Source: Pseudomonadota bacterium (GTDB lineage: Bacteria > Pseudomonadota > Gammaproteobacteria > Burkholderiales > Burkholderiaceae_C). From it: 49,321 bases of DNA. The position numbers and the translations under genes were made by a program. Numbering within the stretch: the first letter of the stretch is position 1; each line of letters starts with the position of its first letter. Shown piece after piece: positions 24,665-37,074 of this stretch. The DNA is taken from contig JAFEDY010000006.1 of NCBI GenBank assembly GCA_018241405.1, positions 3,681 to 53,001 on the forward strand, written 5' to 3'. The notes beneath the pieces are model-generated. The model ran no database searches, had not been told where the DNA came from, and worked only from the letters and a program-made list of their open reading frames with translations.

Positions 24665-26044
24665 ATGGCCTCCGCACTCACCGAAAAACTCACCCGTCTC
24701 GTCAAAGAGATGCGCGGCCAGGCCCGCATCACCGAATCCAACGTGCAGGACATGCTGCGCGAGGTGCGCATGGCGCTGCTCGAAGCCGACGTGGCCCTGC
24801 CCGTGGTGCGCGACTTCATCGCCCGCGTCAAGGAAAAGGCCCTGGGCCAGGAGGTGCTGGGCAGCCTGAAGCCCGGCCAGGCGCTGGTCGGCATCGTCAA
24901 CCAGGAGCTGTCCGCCACCATGGGCGACGGCGTGGCCGACATCAACCTGGCTGCGCAGCCGCCGGCGGTGATCCTCATGGCCGGCCTGCAGGGCGCGGGC
25001 AAGACCACCACCACGGCCAAGCTGGCTAAGCACCTGATAGAGAAACGCAAGAAGAAGGTACTCACCGTCTCGGGCGACGTCTACCGCCCCGCGGCCATAG
25101 AGCAGCTCAAGACCGTGAGCAAACAGGCGGGCGCCGAGTGGTTCCCCAGCACGCCCGACCAGAAGCCGCGCGACATCGCCCTGGCAGCGCTGGACTACGC
25201 CAGGAAGCATTACTTCGACGTGCTGCTGGTGGACACGGCCGGCCGCCTGGCCATCGACGAGCTCTTGATGCAGGAAATCAAGGACCTGCATGCCGTGCTC
25301 AATCCCGTCGAAACCCTGTTCGTCGTAGACGCCATGCAGGGCCAGGACGCGGTCAACACGGCCAAGGCGTTCAAGGAGGCGCTGCCGCTCACCGGCATCG
25401 TTTTAACGAAGTTGGACGGCGACTCGCGCGGCGGCGCCGCGCTGTCGGTGCGCGCCATCACCGGCGCGCCCATCAAGTTCGCCGGCGTGTCCGAGAAGAT
25501 CGATGGCCTGGAGGTCTTCGACGCCCAGCGCCACGCCGGCCGCATCCTGGGCATGGGCGACATCGTGGCCCTGGTGGAACAGGTCACGGCCGGCGTGGAC
25601 ATGGAGGCGGCGCAAAAGCTCGCCGCCAAGGTCAAGAGCGGCGACGGCTTCGACCTGAACGACTTTCTGGCCCAGCTGCAGCAGATGAAGCAGATGGGCG
25701 GGCTATCCAGCCTCATGGACAAACTGCCCGCCCAGCTCACGGCCAAGGCCGGCCAGGTGGATATGGACAAGGCCGAGCGCGACATACGCCGCAAGGAAGG
25801 CATCATCTGCAGCATGACCGCGCAGGAGCGCCGCCGCCCCGAACTCATCAAGGCCACGCGCAAGAAGCGCATCGCCATGGGCGCCGGCGTGCAGGTGCAG
25901 GAGGTCAACCGGCTGCTGGGCGAGTTCGAGCAGATGCAGGGCATGATGAAGAAGATGAAGGGCGGCGGCCTCATGAAGCTCATGAAGAAGATGGGCGGCA
26001 TGAAGGGCGGGCTGCCGGGCATGGGTGGCATGCCGCGCTTCTGA
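24665..26044 (+). CDS. ffh: Signal recognition particle protein Ffh (SRP54)
   Basis: A protein of 459 residues. It binds 4.5S RNA and signal sequences of inner-membrane proteins and docks with FtsY. The N domain is residues 1-95; the G domain has the GTP loop GLQGAGKTT at 107-115, LVDTAGRLAIDE and TKLDGDSRGGAAL; the M domain ends in a Met/Lys/Gly-rich tail (MMKKMKGGGLMKLMKKMGG) that lines the signal-sequence groove. The start MASALTEKL at 24665 fits the family; an upstream in-frame extension lacks homology. A TAAAAT box at 24571-24576 would give an 80-base leader. An IS remnant begins 3 bases after the stop. Confidence 0.97.
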   Translation: MASALTEKLTRLVKEMRGQARITESNVQDMLREVRMALLEADVALPVVRDFIARVKEKALGQEVLGSLKPGQALVGIVNQELSATMGDGVADINLAAQPPAVILMAGLQGAGKTTTTAKLAKHLIEKRKKKVLTVSGDVYRPAAIEQLKTVSKQAGAEWFPSTPDQKPRDIALAALDYARKHYFDVLLVDTAGRLAIDELLMQEIKDLHAVLNPVETLFVVDAMQGQDAVNTAKAFKEALPLTGIVLTKLDGDSRGGAALSVRAITGAPIKFAGVSEKIDGLEVFDAQRHAGRILGMGDIVALVEQVTAGVDMEAAQKLAAKVKSGDGFDLNDFLAQLQQMKQMGGLSSLMDKLPAQLTAKAGQVDMDKAERDIRRKEGIICSMTAQERRRPELIKATRKKRIAMGAGVQVQEVNRLLGEFEQMQGMMKKMKGGGLMKLMKKMGGMKGGLPGMGGMPRF

Positions 26045-26046
26045 AA

Positions 26047-26703
26047 GGCTCAAGTGGCGTTGCCTATTGATCGGGATCCGATAGCCAGGGCCAGCATTGC
26101 CGGGGGCTCGGCAACGACCTGTGGAACGCGGTCAATGGTTCTGAACCAGCCCAGGTAGGAATCCAGGTATTTGGTGGACACCCCAGTGCCACCTTCAGGC
26201 GGCTGTGATAGGCGTTGACGTTCTGCACAAAGGATGGTGTCCTGGGCCATCAGCGGCCCGAGCTTGTCCGAGGCGTGCTCGGAGTCGTCCACCTCCAGGA
26301 TGAAGTCGGCCGTCTGGCCCCCGCAGGTGCAGGTGCGCCAGCGGCGTGCCCGTCAGGGCGTTGAACGTGGCGCTGCAGCCTCGGCACCAGTAGCGCTGCA
26401 AGCCATTGCTGTGGCCATTGCGCACGATATGGGTCTTGCCGCAGTGTGGGCAGGTGGGCGAGCCCTGCGGGCGATCTTCGATCACCCCGATCGCCTTGGG
26501 GGCCTTGTCCATGGCGGCCAGATGCCTCGCCAACGCCTTGCGCTGGCGTGCCGACAGGGCCTGCACCAGCGTCAAGAGTTCCTGGAGCTTCTTGTCCTTC
26601 ATACATGCCTGCGCGCCGCTGTGCAGTGGGGGCCCCAGGCGGCCCTTGCCTACGTTGGACGATTCGATGGGTGGGTCGTTCAATAGGATTCGCTACCTGA
26701 GCC
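26047..26703 (-). mobile_element. Decayed IS1595-family insertion sequence
   Basis: Imperfect 20-base terminal inverted repeats lie at 26047-26066 and 26684-26703; 15 of 20 positions match and the outer ends read GGCTCAAGTGGCG and GGCTCAGGTAGCG. Between them is a broken transposase gene. The element is about 657 bases, well below the 1-1.1 kb of complete members. I see no 8-base target duplication, which suggests later rearrangement. It occupies the gap between the convergent ffh and Sel1-type genes. Confidence 0.75.
26050..26602 (-). pseudogene. IS1595-type transposase remnant
   Basis: Starting MKDKKLQELLTLVQAL at 26602, the remnant keeps a zinc ribbon with CPHC (CPHCGKTHIVRNGHSNG) and CRGC, then TGTPLAHLH. 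In another frame it resumes with ADFILEVDDSEHASDKL, in a third frame NVNAYHSRLK, and finally STKYLDSYLGWFRTIDR, the conserved C-terminus. Comparison with the family layout implies at least two internal deletions and frameshifts; most of the DDE catalytic core is lost, so it cannot transpose by itself. Confidence 0.8.
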
Positions 26704-26729
26704 AACAAATACCACCACCTGAGCCGCCT

Positions 26730-27276
26730 TCACGCCCCTGCCTCGACTCCCACGGTCCCCGGCAACAGCGCCGCCACCTGCTGCGCCGCAATCACATGCC
26801 CATGGGCCGCCGCCTTGGCCAGCCACATCAGCGCCAAGGCATCGCCGCCGCCTGCCTCGCCCAGCCCGGCGGCGTGCAGCAGGCCCAGCCAATGCATGGC
26901 ATCGGCCTCGCCCTGGTCGGCGGCGCGGGTCAAAAAGTAAATGGCCGGGCCAATGCTGCCCCCCCCCCCCCCCGAGATTCGTGGGATCGGCCTGGGCCTC
27001 GCGCATGGCCGTCAGCGCAAACAAGGCGCCCGCCTCGGCCTGGGCGGTGGCGTCCCCCTGGTCGGCATGCACCAGCATGTCCACCTCGTCCTCGCTCAAT
27101 TCCAGTCCCAGCGCAGGGCGCACCATGTCGATCGCCACCAGCGCCCGCCCGCGCTCATCCGCCAGGCGCGGCACCAGCCCTTCCTCAACGCGCCTCTGCC
27201 AGGTGCGAAGGCTGCGCCCCGTCAGGGCGGCGGCGGTGTTCAGGCTGATGCAGGGGGAGGGCTTGTGAGCGGGCAT
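26730..27276 (-). CDS. HTH plus Sel1-repeat protein, interrupted at a G15 tract (possible phase-variable gene)
   Basis: The first 101 residues begin MPAHKPSPCISLNTAAAL and contain a MerR/excisionase-like helix-turn-helix (ALTGRSLRTWQRRVEEGLVP), then the start of a helical region. A run of 15 G (26973-26959) follows; as written, the frame leaves the conserved path and ends elsewhere at 26680. With 14 or 17 G the frame continues SIGPAIYFLTRAADQGEADA into Sel1-like repeats (DAMHWLGLLHAAGLGE, ALMWLAKAAAHGH) and stops at 26732-26730, about 181 residues. The intact product would be a small DNA-binding-like protein with Sel1 repeats; its target is unknown. The gene is divergent from pilA. A sequencing length error at the tract is possible. 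Confidence 0.7.
26959..26973 (-). repeat. Homopolymer of 15 G (C on the plus strand)
   Basis: Fifteen consecutive C on the plus strand inside the coding region of the HTH/Sel1 gene. It is by far the longest homopolymer in the window and begins exactly at codon 102. Length changes of one base switch the reading frame. Confidence 0.9.
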
Positions 27277-27282
27277 GGGCCG

Positions 27283-27288
27283 ATTCTA
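27283..27288 (-). promoter_or_regulatory. TAGAAT -10 box of the HTH/Sel1 gene, leaderless type
   Basis: On the minus strand TAGAAT lies 6 bases before the ATG at 27276. The promoter would extend upstream into the palindromes assigned to pilA activation (27307-27335), so the two genes may be controlled together. Confidence 0.45.
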
Positions 27289-27306
27289 TGGGCGCGCACG
27301 CCACGG

Positions 27307-27359
27307 GCCATGTCGCGTCAAACCTGCGACATGGCCCGCGCACTGTCGCCATGCGACAG
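27307..27359 (+). promoter_or_regulatory. Two palindromes upstream of pilA, probable PilR binding sites
   Basis: GCCATGTCGC (27307-27316) and GCGACATGGC (27326-27335) form a perfect 10-base inverted repeat with a 9-base spacer. CTGTCGC (27343-27349) and GCGACAG (27353-27359) form a second with a 3-base spacer. All four half-sites share TGTCGC/GCGACA. They lie about 100-155 bases before the predicted pilA start, the usual range for an activator of sigma-54 polymerase. PilR of Pseudomonas binds TGTC-type sites, so PilR is the likely ligand (inference). Confidence 0.65.
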
Positions 27360-27433
27360 CGACGTAACGAGGCGTGTCTATACGTTACGACGACAAACGG
27401 GCGTTCTTTGCCGCTTTCCCGTCGTTTTCATGC

Positions 27434-27449
27434 TGGCACGACGTTTGCC
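27434..27449 (+). promoter_or_regulatory. Sigma-54 promoter of pilA
   Basis: TGGCAC (27434-27439), 5 bases, TTGC (27445-27448): an exact match to the -24/-12 core TGGCACnnnnnTTGC. The expected start is near 27460, leaving a leader of about 39 bases with AGGAGG at 27485-27490. Confidence 0.88.
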
Positions 27450-27498
27450 TTTGGTTACTTGTCCAGGCCCGGTGCCTGTTTTTTAGGAGGAGTAAGCA

Positions 27499-28035
27499 AT
27501 GAAGGCAAATCTGCAAAAGGGTTTCACCCTGATCGAACTGATGATCGTCGTGGCGATCATTGGTATTTTGGCGGCCGTGGCGCTGCCGGCTTATCAGGAT
27601 TACACGGTGCGTAGCCGAGTTTCCGAAGGTTTGGTGCTAGCTTCTGGTCTGAAGACCGTGGTGGCGGACAATGCATCGAACGGCACGCTGGGTGCTGATG
27701 GTGGTTTGTTCAAGGGTATCCCGACGGACGCTGGTGCTACCACCTTTTGTACGGCTGCCGGTACTTGCTCGCTCAATGGTGGCGTGAATTCTAAGAACGT
27801 GACCACTGTTGTCGGTACGACGGCGAACGGCATGATTGCGGTGACATATACGGCGGCGGCATCTGGCCAAATTTTGCAAATGTGGCCTTCTTCCAATGGC
27901 GCAGTTCTGGCTGCCGGCACTATTCCTGTATCCACGCTTGTGTGGACTTGCTACGCTGCCGGCAAAACGGCTATCAATGGTGCGACCAATGGTGCAACGC
28001 TGCTTGCCAAGTACGCACCTGCCGAGTGCCGCTAA
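27499..28035 (+). CDS. pilA: Type IV major pilin PilA
   Basis: A protein of 178 residues. Leader MKANLQKG is cut by PilD before the methylated Phe of [13 protein letters not shown]; Glu5 of the mature pilin is present. The hydrophobic helix runs to about residue 33, [14 protein letters not shown] follows, then a Gly/Thr/Ala-rich globular domain. Cys pairs lie in [10 protein letters not shown] and in WTCYAAGK with the terminal AECR, the last probably forming the C-terminal disulfide loop. Codon use is more AT-rich than the neighbours (many GGT, ACT, GCT), as is common for highly expressed or laterally variable pilin genes. It is expressed from a sigma-54 promoter and ends at a strong terminator. 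Confidence 0.95.
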   Translation: MKANLQKGFTLIELMIVVAIIGILAAVALPAYQDYTVRSRVSEGLVLASGLKTVVADNASNGTLGADGGLFKGIPTDAGATTFCTAAGTCSLNGGVNSKNVTTVVGTTANGMIAVTYTAAASGQILQMWPSSNGAVLAAGTIPVSTLVWTCYAAGKTAINGATNGATLLAKYAPAECR

Positions 28036-28053
28036 TAGCGCGGGATCTAAACG

Positions 28054-28078
28054 AAAAGGGGGCGCTTGCCCCCTTTTT
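28054..28078 (+). terminator. Intrinsic terminator of pilA
   Basis: AAAAGGGGGC (28054-28063) pairs with GCCCCCTTTT around a 4-base GCTT loop, ending in TTTTT. It lies 18 bases after the pilA stop codon. Confidence 0.92.
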
Positions 28079-28170
28079 GCTTTCAGTTCAACTCGGATTG
28101 CGTTTGCTGTAGTGCTGACTGCTGACCCCGCTCTCCCTTGTGATCAATAGAAGCCATTGCTTCAGTCTTC

Positions 28171-28176
28171 GACAAT
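28171..28176 (+). promoter_or_regulatory. GACAAT -10 box of the TfpX/TfpZ gene
   Basis: GACAAT lies 6 bases before the GTG start at 28183, again giving a leaderless-type arrangement. It is downstream of the pilA terminator, so the accessory gene appears to be transcribed separately. Confidence 0.4.
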
Positions 28177-28182
28177 TCAACC

Positions 28183-28983
28183 GTGCCATTACAGGTGCCT
28201 GTCTCTAATCAACGCGCACGCGCCGCCATCACAGCAGCGCTGTTTCATTTTCTTGGCTCACTACTGGTGGCTGCACTGGCCGCGGCGCTGGTGCTGTGGG
28301 TCTGGTTTCCGCACCCCTATGACCTGCTCTCGGGCGGCCGCAGCCTGTTTCTGATGCTGGTGGGGGTGGATGTGGTGTGCGGCCCCTTGCTCACGCTGGT
28401 GTTGTTCAGCCCGAAGAAGCCGCGCCGCGAGCTGATCGCCGATATGTCGTTGGTGGTGCTGGTGCAACTGGCGGCGCTGGGCTATGGCCTGCACACGGCG
28501 CATGAGGCGCGGCCCCTGTTCCTGGTGCATGAAGTGGATCGCTTTCGCGTTATCACCGCAGGCGCGTATGGGGATGTTGATGTGAGCGAACCCATCGCCC
28601 GGCTTGATGCGCCGATGCGCCCGCACTGGTACAAGGGGCCGGTGACCGTGGGCGTTCGTGATCCCAAGGACGCCCAGGAGCGCATGGATGTGCTGCTGGA
28701 ATCGGTAGCAGGCGGGCGCGATTTCTCGCAGCGCCCCGAGTTCTATGTGCCCTATAACGCGGCCTATGCACCCAAGGCGCTGGCCCGTGCCAAGCCGCTG
28801 CAGGCATTCACCACCCGCAACCCCGCCATCGCGGACGAGGCCGCGCAATTGCTGGGCAAGCAGGGCGTGGCGGCCGACGCGGCGCTGTTCCTGCCCGTGT
28901 TGCACCGCCAGGAATGGGTGGCGGTGCTGGACAAGTCGGCGCGCATCCTCGGCTTTCTGCCCGGGGATGGGTTTGCGCCCTGA
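28183..28983 (+). CDS. TfpX/TfpZ-family type IV pilin accessory protein
   Basis: A protein of 266 residues starting at GTG. Three membrane segments in the first 100 residues (LFHFLGSLLVAALAAALVLWVWF; LFLMLVGVDVVCGPLLTLVLF; MSLVVLVQLAALGYGL), with FPHPYDLLSGG and DVVCGPLLTLVLFSPKKPRRELIAD between them, are the hallmark of TfpX/TfpZ proteins. The C-terminal part is extracytoplasmic. In Pseudomonas each such protein is needed for proper assembly of its cognate pilin, and is encoded just after pilA as here. The start is uncertain by a few codons. Confidence 0.85.
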   Translation: MPLQVPVSNQRARAAITAALFHFLGSLLVAALAAALVLWVWFPHPYDLLSGGRSLFLMLVGVDVVCGPLLTLVLFSPKKPRRELIADMSLVVLVQLAALGYGLHTAHEARPLFLVHEVDRFRVITAGAYGDVDVSEPIARLDAPMRPHWYKGPVTVGVRDPKDAQERMDVLLESVAGGRDFSQRPEFYVPYNAAYAPKALARAKPLQAFTTRNPAIADEAAQLLGKQGVAADAALFLPVLHRQEWVAVLDKSARILGFLPGDGFAP

Positions 28984-29058
28984 ATTGCCCTGCACATTGG
29001 TCAGGGTTCTGCGAATGGTGCAGGCTTACACTGCGGCTGATGTGAAGAAAGGGCTCCC

Positions 29059-29613
29059 ATGCCGGCACTGAGCGCACCCAAGCACTTCATCAGCGAGCCA
29101 GAGTATCTGGATGGCGAACGGCGCAGCGAGCTGCGCCATGAGTACATCGACGGGCAGGTGTACGCGATGACCGGAGCGAGCCGCGCCCATGGTCTTATCG
29201 TCAACGCCTTGGCCTATGCGCTGACCCCGGCGGCACGGCGCAAGGGTTGCCAGCTGTTCACGTCCGACATGAAGCTGCGGCTGGAGATGGGCGGCAAGAC
29301 CGTTTTTTATTACCCGGATCTGCTGCTGTGCTGTGACCCGCAGGACAGGGAGCCGTATTTCAGCCGTTCGCCCTGCCTGATCGTAGAGGTGCTGTCGGAA
29401 TCGACGGCGCGCATCGACCGGCGCGAAAAGCTGCTGGCCTACCAGAGCCTGCCCAGCCTGCAGGCGTATTTGCTGGTGGAGCAGGATGCGCAGCGCGTGG
29501 AGCTATACCGCCGCGCCAACGACTGGCGCGTGGAGTACCACGACGCGGGCGAGGTCTGGCTGGACTGCCTTGAGCTGGCTCTGCCGCTGGCCGATGTGTA
29601 CGTGGATGTCTGA
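29059..29613 (+). CDS. Uma2-family PD-(D/E)XK nuclease-fold protein
   Basis: A protein of 184 residues. EYLDGERRSELRHEYIDGQVYAMTGAS is the Uma2 (DUF820) N-terminus; VFYYPDLLLCCDP and PCLIVEVLSEST carry the acidic residues of the PD-(D/E)XK core, and RREKLLAYQSLPSLQAYLLVEQD is the usual C-terminal block. Function in these families is unproven, though the fold is that of restriction-like endonucleases. It begins 75 bases after the tfpX stop. The RAYT repeats start 8 bases downstream of its stop, so its 3' flank is the border of that element. Confidence 0.88.
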   Translation: MPALSAPKHFISEPEYLDGERRSELRHEYIDGQVYAMTGASRAHGLIVNALAYALTPAARRKGCQLFTSDMKLRLEMGGKTVFYYPDLLLCCDPQDREPYFSRSPCLIVEVLSESTARIDRREKLLAYQSLPSLQAYLLVEQDAQRVELYRRANDWRVEYHDAGEVWLDCLELALPLADVYVDV

Positions 29614-29660
29614 TTGAATTAATAGGGGTCATAATAGGGGTCACATAATAGGGGTCACAT

Positions 29661-29683
29661 AATAGGGGTCAGATTCCAATTAA
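29661..29683 (+). repeat. Left inverted repeat of the RAYT cassette
   Basis: Begins AATAGGGGTCAGATTCCAAT and is an exact reverse complement of 30503-30525. It overlaps the last of the tandem AATAGGGGTC units. Confidence 0.9.
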
Positions 29684-29714
29684 AATCGTGCTCCTGTTCT
29701 GCCCAGGAGCACCC

Positions 29715-30416
29715 ATGGCCCGCCTGCCCCGTCTCACCCTCGCGGGCTACCCGCACCACGTCATCCAGCGCGGCAACAACCGGCAGCTCATTTTTGCCGA
29801 CCGGCAGGATTTCGAGACCATGCTGTCGCTGCTGGCCGAGAACGCGCAGAAGTTCCGCGTCGCCGTCCATGCCTATGTGCTCATGGACAACCATTTCCAC
29901 CTGCTGGCCACGCCCGCCACGGACGAGGCCCTGCCTTCGACGATGCAGGCCGTGGGCCGCAGCTATGTGCGTTACTTCAATGACCGCCACGGCCGCAGCG
30001 GCACGCTGTGGGAGGGGCGCTACCGTTCCACGCTGATCGAGACCGAGCGTTACCTGCTGGCCTGTATGGCCTACATCGACCTCAACCCGGTGCGCGCCGG
30101 CATGGTGGCGCAGGCGCTGGACTGGCCCTGGTCCAGCCATGCGCATTACCTGGGCCTGCGCAGCGACGGGCTGGTCACGCCGCATGCGCTGTACTGGGCG
30201 CTGGGTAACACGCCGTTTGCGCGCGAAGCTGCTTACGCCGAGCTGGTGCAGGCGGGCATCAGCGGTGCCGAGCAGGCGGCACTGACCGACGCGACACTGC
30301 GCGGCTGGGCGCTGGGCGGCGCGGAATTTGTGGCGGATCTGCAAAAAAGGTCACCGCGCCGCGTGAGCAAGGCCAAGCCGGGACGGCCTTTCATGGTGCT
30401 GGAGAGCAAAGACTGA
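29715..30416 (+). CDS. REP-associated tyrosine transposase (RAYT, IS200-like Y1)
   Basis: A protein of 233 residues starting MARLPRLTLAGYPHHVIQRG. HVIQRGNNRQLIF is the RAYT N-terminal strand, MDNHFHLLATP holds the HUH metal site (His-x-His), and WEGRYRSTLIETERYLLACMAYIDLNPVRAGM carries the nucleophile Tyr region and the conserved NPVRA. Such domesticated single-copy transposases cut and move REP hairpins. An in-frame upstream start at 29688 exists but lacks homology. The gene is intact and has its repeats on both sides. Confidence 0.9.
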   Translation: MARLPRLTLAGYPHHVIQRGNNRQLIFADRQDFETMLSLLAENAQKFRVAVHAYVLMDNHFHLLATPATDEALPSTMQAVGRSYVRYFNDRHGRSGTLWEGRYRSTLIETERYLLACMAYIDLNPVRAGMVAQALDWPWSSHAHYLGLRSDGLVTPHALYWALGNTPFAREAAYAELVQAGISGAEQAALTDATLRGWALGGAEFVADLQKRSPRRVSKAKPGRPFMVLESKD

Positions 30417-30502
30417 TTTGGCGGTAGCCATTGCACAGGGGTGGTATATTGCTCATAATTTTGATATGTCCCTAATTAAATTGTGATCCGTTTTGGTTTC
30501 CA

Positions 30503-30525
30503 TTAATTGGAATCTGACCCCTATT
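30503..30525 (-). repeat. Right inverted repeat of the RAYT cassette
   Basis: Exact reverse complement of 29661-29683, ending GACCCCTATT. It stops only 69 bases before the gltB ATG, so the gltB promoter must lie in or next to the cassette end. Confidence 0.9.
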
Positions 30526-30594
30526 ATTATGCTTGCGGCACATGGATTGATGCCTTATCCTGCACGTCCCTGCGATATTTTGAGAAAGCGCGCG

Positions 30595-35325
<4,731 letters not shown>

Positions 35326-35338
35326 ACGTATATCAACT

Positions 35339-35430
35339 CCCTCCCCCTCCGGGGGAGGGCAGGGGTGGGGGCCAGCGACGCCAACCTTGCCAGCCAGCTC
35401 CCATCCCTACCTTCCCCCAAAGGGGGAAGG
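35339..35430 (+). repeat. Paired hairpin repeat between gltB and gltD
   Basis: Two small hairpins, CCCTCCCCC-TCC-GGGGGAGGG (35339-35359) and CCTTCCCCC-AAA-GGGGGAAGG (35410-35430), flank a core in which AGGGGTGGG and CCCATCCCT are also near-complementary. The whole forms a composite foldback of the type often seen as intergenic repeats. No T run follows, so it is more likely an mRNA-stabilising or processing structure than a terminator. Confidence 0.7.
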
Positions 35431-35482
35431 AGCAAAGACCCAGACACCCACGAACAAAGACATAAACAAAGGACCCACCATC

Positions 35483-36961
35483 ATGGGCAAGACCACCGGT
35501 TTCATGGAATACGAGCGCATCGAGGAGGGCTACCCGGCTCCGGCAGAGCGCGTCAAGAACTACAAGGAATTCGTCATCGGCCTGAACAGTGACCAGGCCA
35601 AGATCCAGGCCGCGCGCTGCATGGACTGCGGCACGCCGTTCTGCAACAACGGCTGCCCGGTGAACAACATCATCCCGGACTTCAACGACCTCGTGTACCA
35701 CCAGGACTGGAAGAGCGCGAGCGCCGTGCTGCACAGCACCAACAACTTCCCCGAGTTCACCGGCCGCATCTGCCCCGCGCCTTGCGAGGCGGCGTGCACG
35801 CTCAACATCAACGACGATGCCGTGGGCATCAAGAGCATCGAGCACGCCATCGTCGACCGCGCCTGGGCCGAAGGCTGGCTGCCGCCCCAGCCGGCGAAGC
35901 ACAAGACGGGCAAGAAGGTGGCCATCGTCGGCAGCGGCCCCGCGGGCCTGGCGGCCGCGCAGCAGCTGGCGCGCGCGGGCCATGCCGTGACGCTGTTCGA
36001 GAAGAACGACCGCGTGGGCGGCCTGCTGCGTTACGGCATCCCGGACTTCAAGCTCGACAAGGGCCATATCGATCAGCGCATCGCGCAGCTCGTGGCCGAG
36101 GGCGTCACGATACGCACCGGTGTGTTCGTGGGCAGCGAGAAGGATGGCCTGGGCAAGGACAGCAAGGTCACCAATTGGGCCACCGAGACCGTCACGCCCG
36201 CACAGTTGCACAAGGACTTCGACGCCGTGCTGCTCACGGGCGGTGCCGAACAAAGCCGCGACCTGCCCGTGCCGGGGCGCGACCTGGCCGGCATCCACTT
36301 CGCCATGGAGTTCCTGCCGCAGCAGAACAAGGTCAACGCCGGCGACAAGCTCAAGGGCCAGCTGCGTGCCGATGGCAAGCATGTCATCGTCATCGGCGGT
36401 GGCGACACCGGCAGCGACTGCGTGGGCACCAGCAACCGCCACGGCGCGGCCAGCGTGACCCAGTTCGAGGTCATGCCCATGCCGCCGCAGCAGGAGAACA
36501 AGCCCCTGGTATGGCCCTACTGGCCGCTCAAGCTGCGCACCAGCTCCAGCCACGACGAGGGCTGCGTGCGCGAGTTCGCCATTTCCACCAAGGAATTCAT
36601 CGGACACAAGGGCAAGGTCACGGGCCTCAAGACCGTGCAGGTCGAGTTCAAGGACGGCAGGTTCAGCGAGGTGCCCGGCACCGAGAAGGAATACAAGGCC
36701 GACCTGGTGTTGCTGGCCATGGGCTTCACGGCACCCGTCGCCGCCGTGCTCGACGCTTTTGGTGTGGACAAGGACGCGCGCGGCAATGCCCGTGCCAGCG
36801 TGGACTTCATCGGCGGCTACGCCACCAACGTGCCCAAGGTGTTTGCCGCGGGCGACATGCGCCGCGGCCAGAGCCTGGTGGTCTGGGCCATACGCGAGGG
36901 CCGCCAGGCGGCGCGCGCGGTGGACGAGTTTCTGATGGGGGCAAGCGACCTACCGCGCTGA
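35483..36961 (+). CDS. gltD: Glutamate synthase (NADPH) small subunit
   Basis: A protein of 492 residues. It passes NADPH electrons to GltB through FAD and iron-sulfur clusters. The N-terminal cluster Cys lie in [19 protein letters not shown] and [12 protein letters not shown]; the FAD loop [17 protein letters not shown] is near residue 155 and the NADPH loop [15 protein letters not shown] near 310. The C-terminal [28 protein letters not shown] is the second FAD contact. It is 157 bases after gltB, with the foldback repeat in between, and is presumed cotranscribed. Confidence 0.97.
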   Translation: MGKTTGFMEYERIEEGYPAPAERVKNYKEFVIGLNSDQAKIQAARCMDCGTPFCNNGCPVNNIIPDFNDLVYHQDWKSASAVLHSTNNFPEFTGRICPAPCEAACTLNINDDAVGIKSIEHAIVDRAWAEGWLPPQPAKHKTGKKVAIVGSGPAGLAAAQQLARAGHAVTLFEKNDRVGGLLRYGIPDFKLDKGHIDQRIAQLVAEGVTIRTGVFVGSEKDGLGKDSKVTNWATETVTPAQLHKDFDAVLLTGGAEQSRDLPVPGRDLAGIHFAMEFLPQQNKVNAGDKLKGQLRADGKHVIVIGGGDTGSDCVGTSNRHGAASVTQFEVMPMPPQQENKPLVWPYWPLKLRTSSSHDEGCVREFAISTKEFIGHKGKVTGLKTVQVEFKDGRFSEVPGTEKEYKADLVLLAMGFTAPVAAVLDAFGVDKDARGNARASVDFIGGYATNVPKVFAAGDMRRGQSLVVWAIREGRQAARAVDEFLMGASDLPR

Positions 36962-37033
36962 CATCTGCCCTGTTGATGGCATTAGCGTGCGGCGACGATT
37001 CGACGGGTGTTGTATCCCGTCTTCCCCGTCTGC

Positions 37034-37074
37034 CACGGGTCGCCCGGAAAGACCCGTGCCATCGGTGGGACAAT
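37034..37074 (+). promoter_or_regulatory. Hairpin and -10 box before the amino-acid transporter genes
   Basis: CACGGGTC (37034-37041) and GACCCGTG (37051-37058) form an 8-base-pair hairpin that could end gltBD transcripts or be an operator. GACAAT (37069-37074) is a candidate -10, giving a leader of about 75 bases for the binding-protein gene. No clear -35 is seen. Confidence 0.4.

Larger units (their letters stand above)
29621..30531 (+). mobile_element. RAYT cassette with flanking repeats
   Basis: Four tandem copies of the AATAGGGGTC motif start at 29621, 29633, 29647 and 29661; the spacing is 12-14 bases. The last copy runs into a 23-base sequence (29661-29683) whose perfect inverted copy is at 30503-30525. 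Between them is a Y1 transposase gene. A degenerate direct copy of CCAATTAAAATCGTG (29676) is at 30471. The layout is that of a REP-associated transposase with its own repeats. Confidence 0.8.

Noticed and set aside
26234..26686. Plus-strand frame of 150 residues across the IS remnant
   Set aside because: It is the complement of the transposase remnant and has no independent support.
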